From CAZFYZ01 sp964523735 (GTDB lineage Bacteria > Armatimonadota > UBA5829), in NCBI GenBank assembly GCA_964523735.1, contig CAZFYZ010000010.1, forward strand, positions 1 to 53,411: DNA of 53,411 nucleotides, written 5' to 3'. The notes beneath the pieces are model-generated. The model did no database searches. It worked only from the letters and a program-made list of their open reading frames with translations, and had not been told where the DNA came from. Of this stretch, positions 34,497-41,610 are shown one piece after another. Every line of letters begins with the position of its first letter. Positions within the stretch are counted from its first letter, which is position 1. Both the position numbers and the translations under genes were made by a program.

Positions 34497-35348
34497 TCAG
34501 GGACTGATTGCGATACTCTGGTTCTTCGCTCTCTGGTCCTGAGTCGAAAGAGTAGTCCAGTTGAAGTTGTACCACTGCATCGTGTTGCCATCCCAGCACC
34601 TGGCAGCGTTTATCTGGTTCTGCGGCGGGAAGTAAGTAAGCTCGAAATACTTGACATGCCCATCTGCAAATAGCAGATTGGAGCCATTCGCATGGAGCCT
34701 GTACTCCGTGGCCGGCAGGCTGGATTTGAGAGTATCGGCTTGGTTCAGGAACGGATACTGCGGAGGGTACTGCGGGTTTCCGTTCGGGAGATTGGCGGCC
34801 ATGTTTGACGGACGCAGGCACGAGGTCGCCTGCCTGCCGAACTCGCGGATCAACATTAGACTGGCCGCATTCTTGATGATTCCCTCCGGCTGCTCAATCA
34901 AGCAGGCGTTGAACGCGTACGTTGTGACCGGGAACTGGCCGTTAGCGTTCGTTGGGAACGTTTCGTTGCCTGCCGCCGGGCATTTCCAGACGCTGGCTGG
35001 GTCGCCCTTTTTGGTGGACTGCTCAACGTAGCCGTAGAGCCCCTCAACCCAGGTGATGCCATACCGGAACTTCTGGTCTACCAGGGTCGGATCCGTGATG
35101 GGGACAATGGGTTGTACTGGCCCGAGGTTCATCCCTTGCCACAACCGATTGGTGGGATAGGTATCCTGCCAATCAGACAGATACATCTTGACCGCACTGG
35201 CGATCTGCTTCAAGTTGGAGTGGCAGGCTGCCTCAAGGCCTTTCTGCCTGACCCTCGCGAAGACAGGGAAGAGGATTGCCGCGATAACGGCAATGATCGC
35301 GATGACGACTAGTAGCTCGATGAGTGTGAATCCCTTTTCTCGTCGCAT
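34497..35348 (-). CDS. type II secretion/type IV pilin-like protein with prepilin signal
   Basis: The protein has 283 residues. Class III signal MRREKGFTLIELLVVIAIIAVIAAILFP: cleavage after Gly6 and methylation of Phe7 are expected. Then comes ARVRQKGLEAACHSNLKQIASAVKMYLSDWQ, the pattern of DUF1559-like pseudopilins expanded in Planctomycetes and Armatimonadota. The end has the H-x9-DG block (HANGSNLLFADGHVKYFEL). Strong SD GGAGGTG precedes the ATG. It is 51 bp downstream of the large membrane gene of the ECF operon and may share that transcript. Role: surface appendage or secretion pseudopilus subunit, possibly an abundant envelope protein. Confidence 0.9.
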   Translation of the reverse strand: MRREKGFTLIELLVVIAIIAVIAAILFPVFARVRQKGLEAACHSNLKQIASAVKMYLSDWQDTYPTNRLWQGMNLGPVQPIVPITDPTLVDQKFRYGITWVEGLYGYVEQSTKKGDPASVWKCPAAGNETFPTNANGQFPVTTYAFNACLIEQPEGIIKNAASLMLIREFGRQATSCLRPSNMAANLPNGNPQYPPQYPFLNQADTLKSSLPATEYRLHANGSNLLFADGHVKYFELTYFPPQNQINAARCWDGNTMQWYNFNWTTLSTQDQRAKNQSIAISP

Positions 35349-35399
35349 GTGAGTGCACCTCCACGTGATCTTGCTGTCCGGCGGGGGCCGGAGAGGGAA

Positions 35400-37475
35400 C
35401 TACCTGACTTGGAATGCCGGCTCGTGCGTCTGGGCATAGTGCTCGGACGAGGTCAGGAGCCTGCCGTCTTTGTCGACGGCATAGACAATCCACATGTAGT
35501 AGCCTCCTTTCTTCAGGCGGGAGTGCGTGTTTGTGAAGTAGCGAGGCCCGACGACGACAGACGTGGCTTTGATGCCGGAGCGGGCCCAGCACGTCTGGCC
35601 CACTGTCTTGGCCGGGCCGGAACGAGGCTCGGAAGCAGCAATGATGCTGACGGAGTAATGAGCGGCGCCTGGGACAGGGCTCCAGCAGAGGCGAGGGGTA
35701 AGCGAGACCTGTTGGCCAGGTTTCGGCGACGTGAGCTCTATTGACCGGACCAGTGAGATCGTCGGCACGTCAGTGTGCCGGTCTGCTACGTTTACAGGCG
35801 GGATCCAAGAGGAGACGACGTACCCGCGGCGCGCTGTCCTAGAGTCGAGGCCCAGGACGACGCTGTACTGGCAATAGGGGACATTCGTGAGTGTGACGGA
35901 TCCTGTGTAATCGGTGGAACCCCAGATGCCGTTCCACGCTGCAACGCTCCAGGCCCCGGTGAACAGCCTCGAATCGGATGGGAGCGCGGCGTCGGGGTGT
36001 GGACGGACCAGAACAACCCGAGCATTCTTCAGGGGCTTGCCGCAGGCGCGGACGGTGAGACGGACACTGCCTGTGCGCGAGGACCCGGTGGACGCGCGTT
36101 GGAGAGCTGCGTCGGCCTGGTGAGAGGCAAAGAGGGCGGCTTGCTCCGTCCACGCCGCAGGCTGGCGCGATCGAAGGTACTCGATGTGTGCATTGTAGAA
36201 GCCGAGCGCACGGTGAGGCATGGCAAGACGCTCGGCGTTGGCGCCAGCGAGCAGGGCACCCTCGGCACGTGTCCAGTATTGGAGGTCGGCACTCCTGTTG
36301 GAGAGCAGGAGGGCCGCTCGAGGGTCGCCGGCGGCGGACAGAGCGCATGCTAGAAGCTGGTGCGGATAGCCCCTTAGTGACGGTGACTCTTGGCAGAGCG
36401 CGGTTAGAGTCTGTGCGGCTGCACCGAAGTCCCAGAGGGTGAATTGGCACTCGGCTAGCCGCAGAAGGGCCGCGGGCCGGTAGGCGGAGCGGGGATAGGT
36501 TTCAAGAAATCGCTCAGAGCGCCACAAGCGGGTGGCGCTAGGGGTGGAATCGACGGTCCGACGCCAGGTGCCATCGGGGTGAAAGTGGACGTAAGTGTAC
36601 TGTTTGTCGGGGTGGAGGCGGTTCAAGTGGGCGAACTCGCGGGCTCCATAGCAGAGAGTGAAACAGTATGCCGTGGCAAACAGAAGAGGGATGCCTGGAG
36701 CGAGCTTGAGTAGGACTGAGGGTAAGGCGGCTTGCCTGGCTCCGGTGGAGGCATCGACTGCGAGAATGAGTGCGGCCCAGTATAGCGAGGTGACCAGCAG
36801 TGCAGAGAGTACGGACCCTCCGGTGCGCATCAGCACTAACGCGGTCAGCAGGTGGCAGAGCCATAGTGGAAGGGAGAGAGCGGCTGCCCACAGGGGCGTT
36901 CGCATCAGCGCGCGCCTCAGAGTATCATTCAGGAGGTAGGCGACACCCAGGGAAGCCGTGAGCGTTGCAGGCACGGCCTGTGCAAGGACGAGCAGGTATG
37001 AGTGGACATAGGGCAGGCTCGTGTAGTCCAGTGCAGCGGTAACTAGTAAGGGGGGTGGCAGGAGCGAGAAGGGTTTGGCCGCGGCGATTGGGATAGAGGC
37101 TAGAAAGGCTGCGGCTACAAGGGAGGGTTTTGCGTTTCTGGATCGAGACAGTACGTATCCGGAAGCAATCGGAATCGCGAGTAGAGCTATCGGAACAGAG
37201 GTGCCGCAGGTCTGACGCGGAATCGAAGCCAGGATGCTGGGAACTACGAAGCCTGCGAGCGCGGCCGTGGCCACTAGGATGCGGCTGGTGGCAGGGAGCA
37301 GGAGAAAAGCGAGTAGTGCGGCCGAGCCGAGTAGAATGGCGGGCAGAGCAGAGGTGAGCGGTGGGTAGCTTGGGACACTTGGAGTGAAGCTACCAGTGTA
37401 GTCTGGCCAGGAGAGCGTTAGGGCGGCTCCGAGTAGGAATGCAATGCTGACGAGGATGACTGTTCGGCGGTTCAT
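35400..37475 (-). CDS. large multi-pass membrane protein of an ECF sigma operon
   Basis: The protein has 691 residues. Residues 1 to about 300 contain roughly nine or ten hydrophobic helices. A soluble, probably external part follows: a helical TPR-like stretch (YRPAALLRLAECQFTLWDF), a carboxypeptidase-regulatory-like beta domain (SVRLTVRACGKPLKNARVVL) and a fibronectin-like end (LTPRLCWSPVPGAAHYSVSI). No known family is recognised as a whole. ATG 37475 overlaps the stop of the anti-sigma gene (ATGA) and has a perfect AGGAGG 6 bp before it. The position suggests a sensor that relays envelope state to the anti-sigma factor, or the main target of the sigma factor. Confidence 0.75.
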   Translation of the reverse strand: MNRRTVILVSIAFLLGAALTLSWPDYTGSFTPSVPSYPPLTSALPAILLGSAALLAFLLLPATSRILVATAALAGFVVPSILASIPRQTCGTSVPIALLAIPIASGYVLSRSRNAKPSLVAAAFLASIPIAAAKPFSLLPPPLLVTAALDYTSLPYVHSYLLVLAQAVPATLTASLGVAYLLNDTLRRALMRTPLWAAALSLPLWLCHLLTALVLMRTGGSVLSALLVTSLYWAALILAVDASTGARQAALPSVLLKLAPGIPLLFATAYCFTLCYGAREFAHLNRLHPDKQYTYVHFHPDGTWRRTVDSTPSATRLWRSERFLETYPRSAYRPAALLRLAECQFTLWDFGAAAQTLTALCQESPSLRGYPHQLLACALSAAGDPRAALLLSNRSADLQYWTRAEGALLAGANAERLAMPHRALGFYNAHIEYLRSRQPAAWTEQAALFASHQADAALQRASTGSSRTGSVRLTVRACGKPLKNARVVLVRPHPDAALPSDSRLFTGAWSVAAWNGIWGSTDYTGSVTLTNVPYCQYSVVLGLDSRTARRGYVVSSWIPPVNVADRHTDVPTISLVRSIELTSPKPGQQVSLTPRLCWSPVPGAAHYSVSIIAASEPRSGPAKTVGQTCWARSGIKATSVVVGPRYFTNTHSRLKKGGYYMWIVYAVDKDGRLLTSSEHYAQTHEPAFQVR

Positions 37476-37981
37476 TGGATCCTCCTGCAGTGCGAAGGTA
37501 ATGTGACGGAGCAGGAGTCTACGGAGGCAAGGACGCGGCCGCCGGGGGCGGTTTGGACAGACAGGGCTGAGAGGTGGGTGGTACATGGGCTGTGTGGGCT
37601 GGCCTGGGGCCGCTGCGGTAGGCAGGTGGCAGTCGCGATCAGCGCGGCTAGGAGAGTGATGGCCACGGCATTGCGCAGCTGGGATGAAAGGATTCCCCAG
37701 GGAGGAAGTAAGAGGAAACGACGGACTGTGAGGATTGGCCGATTCCCATCAGCGGCAGCGGCATCCGCTAGTGCGGCGCGGAGTCTCGCGTTGAACTCGG
37801 GAGGGAGTTTTGCCGCGCGCACCGGTTCTGCGGCGTGATCAAGGCCCTTGTGGAGGTCCTGGTGGGACTGATGGTAGAGGCGGCACCTGGTGCAGGCCTG
37901 GATATGTTCGAGAAGTTGGGGATCCGATCCTGGCGCATCGGGTTGTAGGCGGATGTGACGTTGTGCTTTGGCGCATTTCAC
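37472..37981 (-). CDS. zinc-finger anti-sigma factor
   Basis: The protein has 169 residues from a GTG that overlaps the TGA of the sigma gene (GTGA), with GAGGAG 7 bp upstream. The N-terminal cytosolic domain has the ZAS motif H26xxxC30xxC33 (HIQACTRC), with a His/Cys partner further upstream. A membrane helix follows (NAVAITLLAALIATATCLP), then a Cys- and Thr-rich external tail. A longer open stretch upstream is not used, because it would lie inside the sigma gene. It holds the ECF sigma factor inactive until a membrane signal arrives. The gene upstream and the downstream membrane gene are both translationally coupled to it. Confidence 0.85.
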   Translation of the reverse strand: MKCAKAQRHIRLQPDAPGSDPQLLEHIQACTRCRLYHQSHQDLHKGLDHAAEPVRAAKLPPEFNARLRAALADAAAADGNRPILTVRRFLLLPPWGILSSQLRNAVAITLLAALIATATCLPQRPQASPHSPCTTHLSALSVQTAPGGRVLASVDSCSVTLPSHCRRIQ

Positions 37982-38559
37982 GGCATGTCTCCTCGATTGT
38001 CGGGAGGGGCGTAGCCTGCTTGCTGGAGGTGACGGAGAAGCAGGGTTCGCGCGTATGCTAGGCGGGAACGAACCGTTCCTATGGGTATCGAAAGCGCGCT
38101 GGCGATCTGATCGTAAGGTAGTTCGGTGTAGTACCTCAGTAGGAGTGTCTCTCTGTAAGCGGGAGGAAGAGTAGCGACGGCAGCAGCGAGAGCACGGCAT
38201 AGGTCGCGTGATTGGGCTTGCTCGGATGGATCCGGGGCGGACGGAGGGCAGAGGTTGCCGAGGCGCTCACCAAGGCGGAAGACCGACTCACGGGACTGAG
38301 ATCGAAGCCAGTTGCGGGTGCAGTTCAGGGCGATCCTGTGAAGCCACGTGGAGATCGAGGCTTCGCCGCGGTATGTGCCTATGTTGCGGAAAGCGTGCAC
38401 CAGAGTCTCCTGGAGAGCGTCCTGCGCGTCGTCAGTGTCGCCGGTAGTAGCGAGTACTAACCTGAATAGGGCGTCCTGATGTGGCGCGATGAGTGCCTCG
38501 AATGCTGCTACATCGCCGGACTGTGCTCTGAGAACCAGTTTTCGTTCGTCGTCAAGCAT
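37978..38559 (-). CDS. ECF RNA polymerase sigma factor (RpoE-like)
   Basis: The protein has 193 residues. Region 2: LVLRAQSGDVAAFEALIAPHQDALFRLVL and DAQDALQETLVHAFRNIGTYRGEASISTWLHRIALN. Region 4: LPPAYRETLLLRYYTELPYDQIASALSIPIGTVRSRLAYAR. It has no region 3, as usual for ECF factors. An upstream motif, GAACTT-16 bp-GTCTAA, is the RpoE-type promoter that this class recognises, so the operon is probably autoregulated. There is little SD before the ATG. It is the first of three coupled genes. Confidence 0.93.
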   Translation of the reverse strand: MLDDERKLVLRAQSGDVAAFEALIAPHQDALFRLVLATTGDTDDAQDALQETLVHAFRNIGTYRGEASISTWLHRIALNCTRNWLRSQSRESVFRLGERLGNLCPPSAPDPSEQAQSRDLCRALAAAVATLPPAYRETLLLRYYTELPYDQIASALSIPIGTVRSRLAYARTLLLRHLQQAGYAPPDNRGDMP

Positions 38560-38592
38560 GGCTTGTGCGTTTGCTTGCGCCTGTGACGTACG

Positions 38593-38620
38593 TTAGACAC
38601 CGGTTTGGTGGAGGAAGTTC
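38593..38620 (-). promoter_or_regulatory. RpoE-type ECF promoter of the sigma/anti-sigma operon
   Basis: On the minus strand GAACTT-16 bp-GTCTAA, a near-perfect ECF (sigma-E class) promoter. The predicted start is about 27 nt before the sigma ATG. Confidence 0.75.
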
Positions 38621-38651
38621 GAATCTAGTTGAAGGAAATGCGGGCGCGGTG

Positions 38652-39521
38652 CTAGCCACCGGCGAGGAGATTGAGAATGCGCTCCAGATCGTCCTCGGAG
38701 TAGAACTCAATCTCGATGCGGCCCCGGTCCTTGTGAAGGACCAGTCGCACCTTTGTGCCGTAGATCTCGCGGAGGCGTGCTTCGATGGCGGGGATGTTTG
38801 GATCTTGCGATCCTGGGCTTGTTTCACGTGAAACATTTGGCTGGCCGCTCTTCGACTGTGTGCTGGACCAGTTGCGGGCAAGAAACTCAGCCTCTCTCAC
38901 CGAAAGACCAGCGTCAAGTATGCGACGTGCCAGTTCCTTCTGGTCCTTCTCCTCCCCCAGAGACAGGATCGCGCGCGCATGACCCTCACTAAGTCTGCCT
39001 GCGCGCACGTGAGACTTGACCTCGTCCGGAAGGTTGAGCAAACGCAAAGTGTTCGCGACGGTCGAGCGACTTTTGCCGAGTCCGAATGCCATATCTTCCT
39101 GTGAAAGGCCGAACTCGTCTGCGAGTCGCTTGTAGGCGATGGCGGCTTCCACAGGATTGATATCCTCCCTCTGGAGGTTCTCAATGAGCGCGACCTGAAG
39201 ACTCTGTTCGTCGGTCAGTTCGCGCACAACAGCAGGGATGCTCGTGAGGCCTGCTGCGGTGGCCGCTCTGTAGCGGCGCTCCCCGGCGACCAGCTCGTAG
39301 TTGCCGCCCGACTTGGAGCGAACCACGATCGGCTGAAGAATGCCGTGGACCCTGACGGAACTCACAAGCTCCTGAAGCCTCTCCTCGTCCACCGTCTCGC
39401 GCGGCTGGTACGGGTTCATGCTTATACGATCAAGCTCGATCTCTATCCCGCCCGCCTTCTCCGTCTTCTCCGCGCCAGGAATAAGTGCGCCCAAGCCTTT
39501 ACCGAGTCCTCTAGGTTCCAA
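38652..39521 (-). CDS. parB: chromosome partitioning protein ParB
   Basis: CTPase clamp that loads at parS and spreads to organise the chromosome origin; 289 residues. It has the N-terminal GLGKGLGALIPG ParA-contact region, the CTP-binding box (PYQPRE, ILQPIVVR and GERRYRAA), the DNA-binding helix-turn-helix (LSQEDMAFGLGKSRSTVANTLRLL) and a C-terminal dimer domain. The start is TTG, inside the last codons of parA, giving an 11-bp overlap. A perfect parS site lies within the coding sequence and encodes VSRET in the linker before the dimer domain. Confidence 0.96.
   Translation of the reverse strand: MEPRGLGKGLGALIPGAEKTEKAGGIEIELDRISMNPYQPRETVDEERLQELVSSVRVHGILQPIVVRSKSGGNYELVAGERRYRAATAAGLTSIPAVVRELTDEQSLQVALIENLQREDINPVEAAIAYKRLADEFGLSQEDMAFGLGKSRSTVANTLRLLNLPDEVKSHVRAGRLSEGHARAILSLGEEKDQKELARRILDAGLSVREAEFLARNWSSTQSKSGQPNVSRETSPGSQDPNIPAIEARLREIYGTKVRLVLHKDRGRIEIEFYSEDDLERILNLLAGG
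38820..38835. other. parS centromere site
   Basis: TGTTTCACGTGAAACA is a perfect 16-bp palindromic parS inside parB. It marks ParB loading, and usually the vicinity of the replication origin. Confidence 0.95.
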
Positions 39522-40275
39522 ACTCCAACACCTCCGCTGAGAATTTCCTGTAGGCTTCCGCGCCCTTTGACTTTGGATCGTAGCTGATTATGGGCTTCCC
39601 GTGGCTGGGGGCTTCACTCAGGCGCACATTTCGAGGAACAAGGACCGAGGACACTTTATCTCCGAAGTGTCTCCTGACCTCGTCCACAACCTGCTGTGAG
39701 AGGTTGGTCCTGTAATCGAACATAGTAAGCAGCACCTTAGCCACTTCAAGGTTTGGGTTCAGATGCTGCCTGACCAACTGGACTGTTCGCAGTAGTTGAC
39801 TGATCCCCTCGAGGGCATAGAACTCGCACTGGATAGGTAGTATGACATACTGGGCGGCAGTCAGTACGTTCACGGTCAGCAAGCCCAGAGACGGCGGGCA
39901 ATCGATGATGACGAAGTCGTAGTCGTTCTCGATTCGCTTGAGCGCCTGTTTGAGCTTGGTCTCCCGCGACATCATAGACATGAGTTCGATGTCCGCACCG
40001 GCGAGGTCCAGACGCGCAGGGACCAGGTGAAGTCCTGGAGTTTCAGTCTCGACGATAACCTTCTCGATCGGCACGTCGTTGATCAGCACGTCGTAGATGC
40101 ACTCTCGGATCTCCGACTTGATCGCCCCAACTCCGCTTGTCGCGTTGCCCTGGGGATCAGTATCCACCAGCAGCGACCTTACACCGTCGGCCGCTAGGCA
40201 CGCGGCCAGGTTGACCGCTGTCGTTGTCTTGCCAACTCCGCCCTTCTGATTAACAACCGCAAAGGTCGCTGACAT
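39511..40275 (-). CDS. parA: chromosome partitioning ATPase ParA (Soj)
   Basis: Deviant Walker ATPase of 254 residues. It has the P-loop KGGVGKTTTAVNLAA with the signature Lys, LLVDTDPQGNATSG for switch 1, and DFVIIDCPPSLGLLT. The length and lack of an N-terminal HTH mark the chromosomal Soj/ParA type rather than plasmid ParA. ATG 40275 is preferred (AGGTGG upstream) over a GTG three codons earlier. It is directly followed by parB. The usual origin neighbours (rnpA, rpmH, yidC, mnmG, rsmG) are absent on both sides in this window. Confidence 0.96.
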   Translation of the reverse strand: MSATFAVVNQKGGVGKTTTAVNLAACLAADGVRSLLVDTDPQGNATSGVGAIKSEIRECIYDVLINDVPIEKVIVETETPGLHLVPARLDLAGADIELMSMMSRETKLKQALKRIENDYDFVIIDCPPSLGLLTVNVLTAAQYVILPIQCEFYALEGISQLLRTVQLVRQHLNPNLEVAKVLLTMFDYRTNLSQQVVDEVRRHFGDKVSSVLVPRNVRLSEAPSHGKPIISYDPKSKGAEAYRKFSAEVLEFGT

Positions 40276-40384
40276 CCTGCCCACCTTTCAAAGACTCAAC
40301 AACAGCCTCTTAGCCAGTTCTTCGCCGGAGTCCTGCAACATTTGCCTTGCCGGATTCCAGCTACTGTGGATCACGCGTGCGAAA

Positions 40385-40423
40385 GGGCCAGGCCGCTGGA
40401 CGTCACTCCACCGGTCCGGCCCC
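40385..40423 (-). terminator. terminator hairpin after flgM-like gene
   Basis: GGGCC..CCG..TGGA pairs with TCCA..CGG..GGCCC with a few mismatches. On the minus strand it is followed by CCTTTC, 33 bp after the stop. Confidence 0.55.
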
Positions 40424-40455
40424 TAATGGTAAACATGCGTCTACTACTCTGAGTT

Positions 40456-40758
40456 CTACCTGATCCGGTCCGCTGCCAGGCGTCTTAGCATCATCTCTGC
40501 GATCTCTTCGCCGCTGACGCTGTACTCGCCCTTCTGAATGCGCTCCTTGAGCTCGGCTACGATCTCGTCCCTTGTGTCTGGCACGCCAACCAGCGCTTCT
40601 TCCGCCAATGCCATGCCTCTCTCGAGCGGCGACAGCTGCTTAGAGCCGCGGGTCTGGTCGTGCGCTGCTTTCCTGGGCCTGTCCTTCGGCAGGATCTTCG
40701 CCTCGGCGGCGCCAAGATGAGTGGAAGCTTTTCCGGATTCCATTCTTGAGATCTTCAT
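40456..40758 (-). CDS. flgM: FlgM-like anti-sigma-28 factor
   Basis: The protein has 100 residues with the FlgM pattern: a disordered charged N-terminal half (AEAKILPKDRPRKAAHDQTRG), then two helices that grip sigma-28, RDEIVAELKERIQKGEYSVSGEEIAEMMLRRL. It would hold the flagellar sigma factor inactive until export. No other flagellar gene is in the window. ATG 40758 has GGGGGTGA 5 bp upstream; a GTG three codons earlier is possible. It is preceded by a cyclic-di-GMP riboswitch and a sigma-28-like promoter, so the level of the anti-sigma factor itself seems to respond to the second messenger. Confidence 0.85.
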   Translation of the reverse strand: MKISRMESGKASTHLGAAEAKILPKDRPRKAAHDQTRGSKQLSPLERGMALAEEALVGVPDTRDEIVAELKERIQKGEYSVSGEEIAEMMLRRLAADRIR

Positions 40759-40849
40759 GCTGATCACCCCCGCTGTATTCTGAGATGCTTTGGGGATTGC
40801 CGCAACATGCTACCACCGTACACGCACAAAAGGCAAACCCCGAAAAGCT

Positions 40850-40952
40850 TAGGAAACGGCGGCCCGGCCGACTTGATCTGGCCCTGATCCAGATGTTAGT
40901 CCCGAAGGCTTTGCGTCCCCTTCTTTCGAAGAGTTTGCCTTTTCGTCCTCAT
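40850..40952 (-). ncRNA. cyclic-di-GMP-I (GEMM-I) riboswitch upstream of flgM-like gene
   Basis: Read on the minus strand: the conserved GGCAAAC (core), a stem capped by the GAAA tetraloop (CTTC-GAAA-GAAG), then GGGACGCAAAGCC, the docking strand, TTCGGGACTAA, a second hairpin ATCTGG..CCAGAT, and a closing helix AGGA../..TCCT. Order, loop type and the invariant GGCAAAC and GACGCAAAGCC words match GEMM-I. Downstream, GTTTGCCTTTT (40828-40838) is the exact complement of AAAAGGCAAAC in the aptamer (40933-40943), so it can act as the expression switch. The flgM-like ATG is about 90 nt further on. Confidence 0.88.
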
Positions 40953-40970
40953 AGGTTGTCTACATACAGG

Positions 40971-40999
40971 ATTATCGGTGCAGTGCCTGGCCCTCTTTA
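40971..40999 (-). promoter_or_regulatory. sigma-28 (FliA/SigD)-like promoter before the riboswitch
   Basis: On the minus strand TAAA-17 bp-CCGATAAT. Both elements match the flagellar sigma consensus; spacing is one base longer than the E. coli rule. The predicted start near 40964 lies just before the aptamer. Confidence 0.6.
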
Positions 41000-41054
41000 G
41001 GCCGCCACGGAAGTTTTTCCATTTTCTTTTGCCTCAACGTCAGCAGCCGTCCGT

Positions 41055-41091
41055 ACAAAAGAAAACCCGCCTGCGGAGTCCGCCTGCGGGG
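41055..41091 (-). terminator. rho-independent terminator of the small RNA candidate
   Basis: On the minus strand CCCGC-AG-GCGGA-C-TCCGC-AG-GCGGG followed by TTTTCTTTT. Only the minus strand has the T tail. No protein gene on that strand lies upstream. Confidence 0.8.
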
Positions 41092-41168
41092 CGCTTGGAG
41101 GACTGGGAGCCCTCTTCGCTTAAGAGCCACAACACTTTTAGGAAGGAGAAAAAGATGTTTGTGTCTAC
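41056..41168 (-). ncRNA. candidate small RNA, about 110 nt
   Basis: It is bounded by a consensus sigma-54 promoter (41180-41195, start near 41168) and an intrinsic terminator (41055-41091). It contains TTTTTCTCCTTCCT, an exposed anti-Shine-Dalgarno stretch suited to base-pair with ribosome-binding sites, and a small hairpin CTCTT-AAGCG-AAGAG. An alternative longer form would start near 41241 from CCGATAAT (41247-41254), with TAAT 17 bp upstream. It would then fold its first 80 nt as one long stem-loop: a 13-bp stem (41161-41174 with 41230-41242), CCGTG/CACGG, and CCTGGCA-GAAA-TGCCGGG. I know no RNA family with this shape. Not experimentally supported. Confidence 0.5.
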
Positions 41169-41286
41169 CGGATACTCCTGCAAGAACCGTGCCAAACCCG
41201 GCATTTCTGCCAGGACCACGGGCAGCGTTTATCCGGAGACACACGTATTATCGGGGACCGGTGTCGCGCTCATTAGGGTCTTGTGA
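41155..41286 (+). CDS. possible 43-residue protein, opposite the small RNA candidate
   Basis: ATG at 41155 is preceded by AGGAAGGAGAAAAAG, a very strong ribosome-binding site. The product MFVSTGYSCKNRAKPG... is basic with one Cys, no signal peptide and no recognised family. The same bases on the other strand form the anti-SD stretch of the RNA candidate, so the good SD may be a by-product of that. Real coding is uncertain. Confidence 0.3.
   Translation: MFVSTGYSCKNRAKPGISARTTGSVYPETHVLSGTGVALIRVL
41180..41195 (-). promoter_or_regulatory. sigma-54 promoter of the small RNA candidate
   Basis: On the minus strand TTGGCACG-GTTC-TTGC(A): a full RpoN consensus match with GG/GC 10 bp apart. It is one of only three such perfect sites that I found by eye in the window; all three are outside annotated genes. 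Confidence 0.65.
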
Positions 41287-41427
41287 CTATCCGAGGACCA
41301 TACCGAGCGCACATTAAGTTGTCTGAGCAATGACACTGGCCGCTGCTTTTGTCAACCTCGCAACCAACGCGGAGCTTACGCACAGCCTGGTTGTCACACG
41401 CGTACGCAGGCCTGTCGGGCCGATGCC

Positions 41428-41457
41428 TTGACTTTGCACCACCGCTGAGGTTATTAT
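41428..41457 (+). promoter_or_regulatory. sigma-70-type promoter of the C25 peptidase gene
   Basis: TTGACT-18 bp-TATTAT, each five of six. The predicted leader is about 147 nt. Confidence 0.55.
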
Positions 41458-41610
41458 TGGCAAGACGTCTACAAGCTGTTTAACTCGACCGAGCTCAGAA
41501 GGAACAAGCGCGTGGTCAGACTCGTCTGAATACAGGCCAAACAGGCTCTGCTGTAACCTGATCCAGGACGGCCGTCAGCTCGCGCATCGGATCATGGAGG
41601 ATCATAGGCA

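Larger units (their letters stand above)
40759..41610. other. regulatory island without protein genes (about 850 bp)
   Basis: Separate entries list a riboswitch, two promoters, a small RNA candidate, two terminators or hairpins, a possible 43-codon ORF and the promoter of the C25 peptidase gene. The stretch 41287-41427 holds no feature that I recognise. Confidence 0.7.

Noticed and set aside
38612..38632. GTTCGAATC as a tRNA T-loop
   Set aside because: No acceptor, D or anticodon stem can be drawn around it; it is part of the ECF promoter region.
40821..40860. Plus-strand CACGCAC...GGCAAACC as a second GEMM riboswitch
   Set aside because: The GACGCAAAGCC strand and tetraloop are missing on that strand; the word is better explained as the complement used by the minus-strand switch.
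40972..41244. 90-codon open frame on the minus strand
   Set aside because: It runs through the intrinsic terminator and both promoters, and has no protein-like pattern.
41328..41429. 33-codon ATG frame on the plus strand
   Set aside because: No SD and no recognisable features; it overlaps the promoter region of the C25 gene.
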